From Hypsibius dujardini (taxonomy: Eukaryota; Tardigrada; Eutardigrada; Parachela; Hypsibiidae), in NCBI GenBank assembly GCA_001579985.1, contig LRSR01009621.1, positions 1-45,607 on the forward strand: a stretch of 45,607 nt of DNA, given 5' to 3'. Made by a program: the position numbers and the translations under genes. The notes beneath the pieces were generated by a model. It worked only from the letters and a program-made list of their open reading frames with translations, did no database searches and had not been told where the DNA came from. Positions 1-10,182 of the stretch are shown piece by piece. Within the stretch, counting starts at the first letter, position 1. Each line of letters opens with the position of its first letter.

Positions 1-3000
1 TTCCTTGGACTGCTGTCCAGAAACAGATTCTTCTCGACTGCTATCGAGACGCAGGAGGAGTATGCAAGGGCGAGGCGTTGAAGTTGAAAATGCTCGAACT
101 GTTCCAAGCTCATTATCCGAACTTCCAGCAGACTGCGGGGACTTTGTTGAAACGGTATTTTGACTTCTCCAAGGAACGGGAAAGAATATCGATTTCTTGT
201 CCGGCAGTTTCGACTTCGATCTCAGCAGACGCTAACGACGGTATGGATTGTTTATGTTGAGAATATTTTCTTGTTTCCAATTTTCATTTATATATTGAAT
301 CGTTTTAGTCACTCAGCTCCGACGGAAAAAAAGCGTTGCAAAATTTGAGTGGACGGACGAGTCAAAGCAGTGCCTCAGCGGTTTGGTGGCAGAAATGACA
401 GCTACAGTTCCACGCAACGGCAAGGTGTGGCCTGAAGTCCTGAGGCGTTTTCGATCATTTTATCCGGAGTGTGCACTGGCCGACAACTCCATTCGGATTC
501 GTTTTTATGACATCAAAAAGGGCGCTCAATTTTCTACCGGCGACAACACAGTTCTCTTATGGCAACCTGATATCAACGCCTTCCTTATCGACTGCGCACA
601 AAGAGCCGATGCAGAGGACAGACTGAATCGCACATTGCTCATGAGTAAAGGAAGGGCCCGAGGCCAAGGGAGCTACCTCAAACTGGTGGCCTGTTTTTTC
701 CAAATAAAGTATCCAGATTTCACCGCCAACCAGGTAGGAACCAATTTCCACGATTTTGATGTTAACTTGAGTGTGAAAGGGATTAATGTTGCAGATAGTA
801 TGCCAGCTTCACAACCTTAAATTTGTTCGGCTTCCAATCCCTTCAACCCCAACCTCTTGCAAGAGGATGGAGGACATCATGAAGTACTGGCAGTATGGGC
901 ATGAAATCTCCACACGTCCCCTCTTCGAAGCTGTTTGCTTCAACTGCTCTCGAATGATTCGCAAAAAGGAGCGCCGTCGAGTCGCCACGTTTCAGACGGA
1001 TCAACCGCTAGAGGATGAGGAAACCTTGGAGTCAACGGTGCCGATTGAGCAGCATTACGATGCGGCGTATCTGGCTGATGTCAGTTACGTAGCGGTGCAG
1101 GGTGGCAATGGCCTACCTAGAACCTTTTACGTCTGCGAGCGTTGCCGGAAGTTTTCCAATCTTCCAAGTGCTGATACTCCGCTAAAGTTGTTCGATATCA
1201 CCAAATTTGACCGAGCGAAGCTACGTCCCGAACCAGATGTGAGGTTAAGTTGCTTTTTATGCTTTATTAGAGTTCTTACGGTTGTTTTGTAGGCTTTGCG
1301 CTGCCTTAACGGGTACGTCAAAGGTCAGATTCAACCATGCGGACTCTTCTCAGTGCGAATCAAGAAAGCATCAGGCAGAACCTTTGAACACAGGCGCGGA
1401 GAAGTGAATATTCTCCCGAAGCTGGTTTCACATTACATGGACATGTTCGCCATCATGTTCGAGAAGGAGCCAGCTGCGGTTTCGGAAAACGTGCAGGCGG
1501 GTGATAAACGGAAAATGACGCAAAGCGCGGTGGATCAGCTCACAATTAAAAACGCATTGCGTTTCCTCCGGGAGCATAATCACCTCTTCAAGAGTCTGTA
1601 CGCGCAGTGTGAGACTCTCTACCGATTTGTTCCGAATGAAGGAGTTCAGTCAATCAAGGTGCGCATCTCGTTTAATATTTCGCGTTGAATTCGGAAGTTC
1701 ATCCGTTTTCTGATATCATAGATTGTTGGTGGTTACGTATCTCGCCCAGCCGATTTGAAGAAGAGTGCCGCTGATGTGATCGGGGATGCTGAAGAGATGG
1801 TGCTGCTTGCGCCGCATGGGGAAATCGCTGCAGCAGACCACCCGATGGATGAGGTGAACTACGGCATCGTGCATCCGAAAAACAGCGGCGTGCCAGATAT
1901 GGTGCGAGTTGCCTACGGATCAGAGTATTTGGAAGAAAAGGTCTGGGCGCACATCTTCTGGCAGGGTACCGGTGGATTTTATAAGAAGACTGCTGCTGCA
2001 GCTGGCTGGAGTCGGCGCGATTACGTCAAATATCGACTGCTGATGGTAATATTTAGCTTGTCTTTTTACGCTGATTTGAGGTCTGACGCCGTAAATGTTT
2101 CAGTTGCATCCAGCTTTCCGTGATGAGCCCGCGTGGATCTTCTATCAAACCGATCAGCTGATCAAGGAGCAGATTCTCAACTATAACATGAACACCGTCA
2201 AAGTCGCCGATTTAGTTAATCCTTTGTCCAAAGAAGACATAGAAAGACAGGAGAAGGATCCCTACAAACGCTTCGGAGCCAACATGCCAGCCAACCTGCC
2301 CAACAGCCGGCCATTTATGTCCTCCAAATGTCTCGACCTAAAAGCTCTGGCTAAGCTTTTAGGAGAACCTGCCCGTCTCATCACCCTTACGCAGAACGAC
2401 GACTGGTTGGAGTTGCTTGCTTGTACGCAGCCGCATGAGATGCCCGGTGAACGACCCCAAGCACGAAAGCACGACCGGAAGTGGCGGAAGCGTTCGAGGA
2501 CCATTCCCACGTCTAACTTCGATCCCAAGTGCACTAAAGAAGATCCGAAATTGAAGGAGAAGATCAACGAACTTAGTAAGCGCTTAAACAGGTTTTTCGA
2601 GCTCGATATTCTCCTGATTGATTTGCTCAATATGCTGCAGAAAAAATTCACGGTGTGCAATTTCCGGTGGAGATGGTTGAGACATTTTGCCATCGTTTTG
2701 AGGGCTTCATGGACCGCTTCATTCGGACGGAGAACAACGTTTTCGGACGGGTGAAGGACTGGTGGTACCGAATGGAATACCAAAAGCGCGGCGGCATTCA
2801 TATTCATATGGTAATATGGTGGGATGAGGAGAGGTCGCCGAAGGAGCAGAAGATCTCGGCTGAGATGCCGCGCTTCAAAGACCCCAACGATCCAACAAAG
2901 CCCCATCCGATGAATGATTTATGGCGAGAAGCGGTGCTGCAGACCCAGATTCACCACTGTTTCGATAGTCGCTGCCTCCGTGGGCCTGGCAGAACCCGTC

Positions 3001-6000
3001 TTAAAAACTGCAAATACGGCTTCCCCTTTGATTTGTGTCTCGAGGAGCGGCTGGATAAGACAGGCATCCGGTACGAATATCCACGGTCTGACATCGAGGA
3101 CGTCTCCGTTTCCCCCTATGTCCTTGAGCTTCTGCTGTACTGGCAAGGTCACGTCAACGTTCAGCGCGTCACAAAACACGGCTGGGAGATGTACCTGGCG
3201 AAGTACATCGCGAAGTGCGAATCCGCGGAAGACATCCAGCTGGTGAAGATTTCTCCCGGTACCATTTTTTTTTAAACATTAGCGAGTGACTCATTTTTCA
3301 GATGTTATCTTTCTGTCTCTAGCGCTGGGCGGCGAGAAACGTGCTCCCCCGTCAGATGCTGCTGTAGTGCCCGCGGACGGTAAGGACAATTCGGCAAATG
3401 CCCAGCCTGTCCTCCCTGATCAAAATGACGAGCCTCCTCCTGAAAAGGTCCCGTACGGTCGGGTGACCAAAGACGACAGCGACGTCAAGAGGTTTCTCAA
3501 GTTGCGCGTCGTCAACATCCTGGAGGCCGTCATGCTGTGTTTCGGCTATCCCCAAGTTGGTTGCAGCCGCCTAATCATCTTCCTACCAATCGACATTGTC
3601 CCGGCGAGCCGCGTTGTCATGAGGAAGAAGCACAGAGAGGCAGCCAAGGGCGATTCCCCCTATTACGACACCAAGCTGGATAAGTACTTCTCACGGTCCG
3701 AGCTGCTGGAGGATGTCACTTATCAGCAATACTTTGAGCAGGTACTTTCTGGCTTTCACTTAGTGCTTTTCGTTTGTAATTATTGACAGTGTGTTCATAG
3801 TACTATGTCAAGTACGACAAGAAGCTTGCACCCGAAGAGCCAGATGATTATGCTCGGGAGGATGAAGAGGAGACTATGCGGAAGAATAACCCGACCTTTT
3901 TCGTTGACCAAACTGCTGCAAAACGGAAGTGGGTCCGGCGAGCAAATCCTGCCCGCTACGCCATTGGTCGCTTTCGGTACTTTGCTCCGCATGGTGACAA
4001 CGTGGAGTCGTATTGCCTCGTTAAGCTTCTCAGGGCAAAACCGGCTCGTCGATCTACAGTGGAGGGCTGGATCGCAGAGTTCGGGAGCTACCTCTCTGCA
4101 TGTGTGCATCTGGGACTGGTTGAAAAGGGCGCAGAAGCACTGCATTTCCTCGAGGAGTGTGCGATGGAAGGATTTGGCGACCTTCGGCTCAGAGAAATGG
4201 TGCAACGTTTCAAGGAGCAGGGGTGGCTGGAGGATCCCGACATTGATGGCCTCTTGGAAACCTTGGCTCCGGCCCACCGGGCAATTCGGAAGGCCAGGGA
4301 AGACGTCATTGCACAAGTTGCCGCTGACGCTGCCGAAATGGAGAAGGAAGTGGAGTAAGTGCCTATCAAAATTTCTCAAGTTGTTCTAGTCACATTTTGT
4401 CATCTTAATGACAGGACCATTCCGCTCGATGATTTCTTGAACAACATGACACCTTCTCAGCGCTCCGCTTTCACCTACGCCACGGACAAATGGGAGGCAG
4501 GTCAGCCGGTCCGCCTTCTGATTACCGGCGGGGCAGGAGTAGGAAAGAGCTATCTTTTGAAGGCTCTGGTGGCTTGGTTGCGTGACAGACACATCACATT
4601 TGCCAAGTGTGCCACCACCGGCATTGCTGCTCATCTCATCGGCGGCCGCACAGTTCACAACTTTCTCGGCATGGACTTTGAATTCAAGTCACGAATCCAG
4701 CATGGCACCTTTCAAGCTAAGGCGTTGTCAGACACGCAAGTGGTTTTTGTTGACGAGGTCAGCATGATGCCGCGTGAGGCGCTCACGATGCTGGACGAGA
4801 CATTGCGAGAGTTCAACAACCAAAACAACGGCGCTCCATTTGCTGGAAAATCCATCGTACTCCTTGGAGATCCAGCGCAGCTTCAAGCTGTGGGAAAGCA
4901 TATCTGGCGAGAAGACCAGTTCAGAATTTTCCAGGTGGTTGTTCTCCGTGAAGTGAAGCGTCAGAGCGATACCCCTTTCATCGAGCTTCTCAACCGCATG
5001 CGTCTGGGAAACCTCACCGATGCCGACATGCAGATGTTAGCAACACGCCTCATCACCCGCGAGAAGTTGATTGACCTGGACATGACGCGTGGAGCGGTGC
5101 TTTTTCCTTTCCGGAAGGAAAAGAACGCCTACAACGTAGATGTGCTCGGCCGACTCCACTTATCCCACTATCGGGCAGTCGACAGGGAAGCAAATGGAGA
5201 CGTTGTAACGTCGGCGTTGTCCAGGGAATACTTCGCGCTCATGGAGAAGCGGGGAAGAATTCCAGCGGCGTGTCTCAGCTTGAGGGTAGGCACCAAGCTG
5301 ATGCTGCTTCGCAACCTTCCAAACGGGCAAGCAAACTTTGGCTGGGTCAACGGCGCCATGTGCATCGTGGAGGAGCTGACTGATGACTGCATCATCGTCT
5401 ACATGCAGAGTCATCCCAAACGGCGCCTGCCCTTCAAACGACTTCAACATGACCTGCCAAGTAATCGAGGACCCAAGTCGCAGCGGTGGCAGTTTCCTTT
5501 TGACCTCGCCTACGGTTGCACGGTCCACAAGGCGCAGGGCCAGTCACTCACGCCCTGCGTCTATGACGGTGAGCGCCAGGCCTTCTCTGGTGGTGGATAC
5601 ACCGCCTGCTCACGGGCAACTGCATTCCAGCAGTTATATTTCCTGTCCGTTGGAAAGAAAGAGCAGTACTTTCTCCTGCCTCAACTGAAGCAGCTTCTGT
5701 TGTGGATGGACTTTTACGACATCGGTAGGGGGTGGGATGAAAAGCGAGAAAGGGCAGTGATACCATTTGTTCCCTATCCCAAGCCCGGCTTCAAGAAGAT
5801 AGGGCTGCAAACTGCGCGGCCAACAAAGAACGCCGGCACGGCCAGTTTCATAGTTCCCCCCGAAATTGATCCGGAGGACGAAGAGGATTTCGTTGACGAA
5901 TTCCACCCCGAGTTGCTAATAATGGAGTCCTGTAGTGTTGTTGAGGATGGGGATTTGCTGGCAGTGTTGGCTGCGATTCACCTTCTTCCGCTGCCGTCAT

Positions 6001-7584
6001 CGGTTGATGCTCGGTCGTCAGTCATCAAGAACGCTGAATACGTGTCCACCGTTTCTGAGGTCTGTTAGTCCGGGCTATTTGTTTGCATTCCATAAAACGT
6101 GTATCACTTCTTCTCAGGTACTTCGCGGGTATGCGGACGTTCTTGATGGCATTCGCCGAAAGGTGCAAGAGTCCGCCGCGTACTTCAACATCATCACGCA
6201 AAAGCAGCAGATTGATAGAGCAGCTCTGAAAGGCATGGTGCTTTGGATGCAAAAATGCCACTTGCCTCTGACAACCTTGGGCGACGGGCATTGTCTCTTC
6301 CGTGCTTTGTCTTGGACATTATTTGGTCATCAGGATGGTCATCTCCGTTTACGTCTATTGTCCATCAGCGTGATTGCTGAGCATGATGCCTATTTTTTCA
6401 CCTACCGTCGGCTGCTTAGCATGAAGGAAGACTTTTCCCTTCCGGAGATGATCCACCACACCTCCAACAGTTCTCCTACCTTCGACAACGGATGGGGAAA
6501 TGCGTACAACATCAAGTCTATTGCACTCGCCGCGCAGCGAAAAATCTTCGTGTACGGACCTGTCAACCGACTGGATCCTCGGTTTCACGACAAGCTTACC
6601 CTCTTCCAGGTGTGTCATGCTTTCTTATTCTACTTGTCCGGCCGTTCTAATTTATAAAACTTTCAGACGTTGGCCCGAGCTGCTCATGAGAGCGAGTGTC
6701 CGCATAAGGCGTTTTATCCGGCGGAGAAGTATCAAAACTCAAACAGGAGGTCTCTCTGCATCATGCTGCTGGGTGAGCGGCAATTTGCGCATTACGTCGG
6801 CATTCTTCCGCGACACTGGTCTCTGCGAGAATCGCCGGAATTTGCTGTCACCAGACGTTACGACGTCAGTGTGGGCAGCCGGTTAGACTGGGGTTATGTG
6901 AGTTCCGATGATGACGACAACGGCTTCCCAAGGGCATCCAAGAAACGGACAGTCTCCCATCTCTCTACACCCGTCAGGAATCCTACAAAGCGAACAGCAA
7001 CTCTCAAGCGAACGCCCGTCCAGGATTTTGGTGAGGGTAAACGTTCTATGTCACCCACTGAAGCTTCCCCGAACCCAAAGAAGAAGTGCGCTCTCCTTTC
7101 TGCTGGAAAAGGTACTAAAGGCTACAGTAATATTAGGTCAATTCAATTCAAGTATCCGTACAGCCATGCGCATTTATATTCGGTTTCAGAGGGTGATCAA
7201 ACGTTGCTCTTCGATTTCTCGAATGAGGAGGAATCACGTGTGCTTGTTGATTATCCTTGCCAACAGCTGGAATTGGCCACGATGAATCTGCTCAGCCAAG
7301 ATGCCGCGGGGGACGAGAGTGACATTGAGCTTGGCAATCCCGTCGGTAGACGACATCGGATTATCGTGGATTACGACGACTGGGACGAGCAGTTTGAGGA
7401 GGAAGAGCCCTTCAAACCGTCAAAAAATCTGCCTGAACAATCCATTCTCGTCATTAAGCCTTTCATCGAACTGCCACCGGCATGCTACGACTTGGAGGAA
7501 CCTACTTTATCACCGGATTTCAACCTATCCGACATTACTGCCGAACTGGAAAACGCCCCTCTCCCTGATTGTGATGCCGACTGA
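1..7584 (+). CDS. Helitron Rep-helicase-OTU polyprotein (spliced, 5' partial)
   Basis: Inferred exons: <1-240, 309-733, 795-1238, 1293-1658, 1722-2045, 2104-2575, 2641-3258, 3302-3741 (or 3323-3741), 3801-4354, 4415-6059, 6118-6609, 6667-7584. All junctions are GT-AG and keep frame, giving about 2,311 residues with no internal stop. Residues 1-240 hold SANT/HTH-like modules. The Rep domain has the HUH motif GGIHIHMVIW near residue 808 and the tyrosine motif YLAKYIAKCE near 940. The helicase has Walker A GGAGVGKS near 1332, then VDEVS, LLGDPAQLQ, TVHKAQGQS and YTACSRA. The OTU domain has GDGHCLFRAL near 1900 and a candidate catalytic His in FAHYVGIL near 2047. The tail is acidic. The protein would cut, unwind and move a single DNA strand; the OTU part would be a cysteine protease or deubiquitinase. 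No apurinic-type endonuclease is visible. The 5' start is missing. Confidence 0.85.
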
Positions 7585-7985
7585 TCTGCGAAGGGGTCGT
7601 TCATGCCTCCCGCCCACATGTTACGTTCTGTTGTCGAGGCAATGTTATCAAGTTCCCATTAAACGCACGTTCCAGCTTCCGCATTGCGAAGGGCGTTTAG
7701 TTTACGGTTTCTCAGTAACAAGTGTACATATTTCAGTTTCTTCTTTGTTCATTTGAACGGCCTGAAAATTCGTCACACTTCAGTGCCTTCTTTCAAAAAA
7801 TTACGCTTCTGTTTTTGCACAACAATCATCATTTTTCACAAAATAACTACCGAAAGAAAATCGGACAAACACTGTTACATATTATTGGTTCCCCCTAACC
7901 TTCTAAAGGTGCGGGGGCCCACTTTGCTCTTACCATCGGTAAAAGCCAAGTCTTGTAATGTCATTTAAGATTATTTGCTTTCAAG
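7585..7985 (+). other. Helitron 3' non-coding tail
   Basis: This 400-base stretch has no convincing gene. It runs from the stop codon of the Helitron protein through AT-rich sequence to the terminal hairpin and a further 40-60 bases that match the second copy near 13.4 kb. A polypyrimidine-AG at about 7972-7985 looks like the splice acceptor of the next exon. Confidence 0.6.
7861..7945 (+). repeat. Helitron 3' terminal motif with hairpin
   Basis: The hairpin at 7891-7917 reads five C, TA, ACCTT, loop CTA, AAGGT, GC, five G, so both the inner 5-bp stem and the outer C/G stem pair. It follows CGGACAAACACTGT. The same block recurs at 13,372-13,470. Short palindromes close to the 3' end are a known Helitron/Helentron feature and act as termination signals for strand transfer. 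Confidence 0.6.
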
Positions 7986-10182
7986 CAAATGAAGCTCCAC
8001 CGCGGCAACAACGGTCTAGATCCCCGTTTCAACCGGTCGGGAGGGAGGTTTCCCTACCCAAACCGAAGGTCCATGATGCTGAAGCACCCAAAGCGGGGGT
8101 GCATCTCGACTTGGTGGTCAGGGATTCGAAAGGCACGGAAATTAGGCCGGGCGACGTCCTGCTCTTCAGCGCTAAACGCGAGCAGCTGATGGAACAACTC
8201 CAGAAGGGTCCAACAGGCTGGTCGGAGGAACTGGTGGGCCTTGTGTTGAGCCGTGCGTTGCTGGTGATTGGCATCAGACCTGACGGAGATCTTGCCGTGG
8301 CAGTCAAAGCGTTTGTGACAGGCGATCGAACTACTGTCACGGTTTTGAGACCTGAAACCACAAAAATGCTTTCGCATGGTATGTACAAAATACTGTAGCT
8401 CGTGATTATAACGTGGAGAATGGAAGGTGGAAGGAGAGTGGAATGCGAAGGGTGGAATGAGACAGAGACATGTTCGGTGACATGTTCGTTCGGTGACATG
8501 TGAGACTGATAGACCGCCGACCGACCGAGGATACCGCGTTTAAGATACGGCGAAAACTGTGAAATTACGGACGGACGGATGGATGGATGGATGGACGGAT
8601 GGACGGACGGAGGGACGGATGGACGGATGGACGGAGGGAGGGACGGATGGACGGACAGACGGATGGACAAAGACGACGGGCTTGCCAAGATTAATACGCC
8701 AACTTCAAGGTTAATAAGCGTATGGAGCGAGGTGCTTGCCTGTCAGTTCTGTGCATACCCTCTTCACTCGGTCCACCCTTCGCCTTCCACTCTACACCTT
8801 CAAGATTCCATATTCCATGTTCGTGCCGTCTACTCTAAATGTGCTAGTCATACTCATAAAAAAATTATTCCACAGCCGATCAAACGGGTATCGATGCCGA
8901 CGGCAAGCACTTACGTAAAGGCGAGACCGTCACGCTTCTGGATGACGAGGGAACCTTTCGAGAACTTCAAAATCGACCGGGGAGGAATTGGAATGACGAA
9001 ATCCTCCCGTTTCTGGGGAAACCGGTTGTGATACAATTTTTCGACCGGAATGGCGACATTCGTGCCATGATCGGCAGGATGGGCTACCTTAAGACCTTCA
9101 ATCCTAGAGCCACAAAAAAAGTCGAGTGCGGTAAGCTACGTACAAGGGGTTGGTGGGCGCTTCGCCGCCAGAGTGAACAAGTCTTACAATATCAGTCGAT
9201 AGCTGTGACTTTAACCTACCTATTCATATCAAAAGCTAATCCGGAGCTTGCAAAACAAGATCACAATTTGCATGATTCACACGTCCATCCTCCTCTAACA
9301 ACTGATAATGCAAACCATGCAATTGATTGGTCGATTGTTTAGTCTATCAAACGAAGTCGGCTTATTAACCATTTCTTAATTTAAAACAATCGACCAATCA
9401 ATTGCATCGTTTACATTATCAGTTGTTGCAGGAGGACGGGCGTGTGAATCATGCAAATTGTGATCTTGTTTTGCAAGCTCCGGATTAGCTTTTGATATGA
9501 ATAGGTTGGTTAAAGTCACAGCTATCGATTGATATTGTAAGACTTGTTCACTCTGGCGGCAAAGCGCCCACCAACTCCTTGTAACACTTACAGACAATCA
9601 AGTGTTATACTTGTGTCTAAAAATTGCCAAATTCCGTATGCAGTCAAGTGCTCAGGGGGCCGTGACATTACCGTCGGAAGCTCGGTCGCAGTGGCCGTTC
9701 CTCTCTCGGAGCTGAAGTCCTTACAGACGGAGCAGTTTGGAGGCTGGAAGGCCGGGATGGAAGCCCTTTTGCAGGGTACCCTGACAATTGCGGAAATCTC
9801 GTGCAACGTCCAAGTGGAAACCCAGTCCCCGTCCTGTATGGTGAGAGTGGGGCACCACGGTTCCGATTTCTGGCTGAACCCTGTGGCACTTCGACAAACC
9901 GCGTCTCCCGTTCTTGTACTACCTCAACCGAGTCCTCCACACGAGAAACACCAAACTCGACCTAATTTCGGATCTTCGACTCACGGGGGAAGCAGTTTGG
10001 AGCAGCCGGATGCAGCTGCCAAAAAAGACCGGAAAAATCCGACAAATCGACCTCCGATTCCGATTCTGTCACAAAATACAACCGCGAAACAGCCGGAAAA
10101 ATCAATTCGAGAAGACATGGAGTTGCCACCCAGTCCCAATGACAGACTTCCGGTTTCGGCGAAAGCGCCACGTCTGGTTTGA
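7986..10182 (+). CDS. Mind bomb-type SH3 repeat protein, 3' exons (5' incomplete)
   Basis: Three exons are supported: 7986-8378, 8876-9130 and 9644 to a stop at 10180-10182. All three introns are phase 1 and the joins keep frame. Each exon carries one Mind bomb-like SH3 (REP) repeat. The second is clearest: GETVTLLDDEG, then NWNDEILPFLGKP, then RNGDIRAMIG and a closing FNP motif. The first has GWSEELVGLVL and RPDGDLAVAV; the third has GGWKAGMEALLQG and DFWLNPVALRQ. In Mind bomb ubiquitin ligases these repeats bind Notch ligand tails; no ankyrin repeats or RING are visible here, so this is either the end of a larger protein or a different protein with the same module. The tail after residue VALRQ is Pro/Lys-rich. 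The 5' exons lie left of, or beyond, the Helitron. The last 200 bases overlap a candidate exon on the other strand. Confidence 0.65.
8572..8672. repeat. (GGAC/GGAT)n microsatellite
   Basis: About 100 bases of GGAC and GGAT tetramers lie in the first intron of the SH3-repeat gene. Reading frames through it are artefacts. Confidence 0.9.
9143..9581. mobile_element. Foldback MITE in intron, TA-flanked
   Basis: Bases 9143-9341 reappear as a near-perfect reverse complement at 9384-9581, with about 40 bases between the arms. The ends are CAAGGGGTTGGTGGGCGC and GCGCCCACCAACTCCTTG, and TA lies on both sides, as expected for a Tc1/mariner-type target. It carries no gene. It lies inside the second intron of the SH3-repeat gene, 12 bases after the donor. 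Confidence 0.8.

Larger units (their letters stand above)
1..7960 (+). mobile_element. Helitron/Helentron-type rolling-circle transposon, 5' end outside window
   Basis: The stretch holds one spliced Rep/helicase/OTU gene followed by a non-coding tail with a strong terminal hairpin at 7891-7917. The left end lies before the window. The right end is placed near 7,960 because similarity to a second copy of the tail at 13,372-13,470 fades there; the exact terminal base is not resolved. Rep (HUH) plus PIF1-type helicase in one polypeptide is diagnostic of Helitrons, and an OTU protease is known in some Helentron-type members. The next host exon begins at 7986, so the element sits either in an intron of that gene or directly upstream of it, in the same orientation. 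Confidence 0.85.

Noticed and set aside
2576-2640. Apparent frameshift at an A6 run in the Rep domain
   Set aside because: A 65-base intron with GTAAGC donor and GCTGCAG acceptor restores the frame exactly, matching the size of the other introns.
2262-2906. 214-codon minus-strand frame opposite the Rep domain
   Set aside because: It mirrors a well-supported coding exon on the plus strand and has no recognisable motif.
4359-4414. Helicase frame extended upstream to 4359
   Set aside because: Those bases are an intron (donor GTAAGT at 4355, acceptor at 4414); the apparent stop at the preceding exon end is part of the donor.
8029-8688. 219-codon minus-strand frame with Pro-Ser repeats
   Set aside because: It is made of the GGAC/GGAT microsatellite and the reverse of an SH3-repeat exon.
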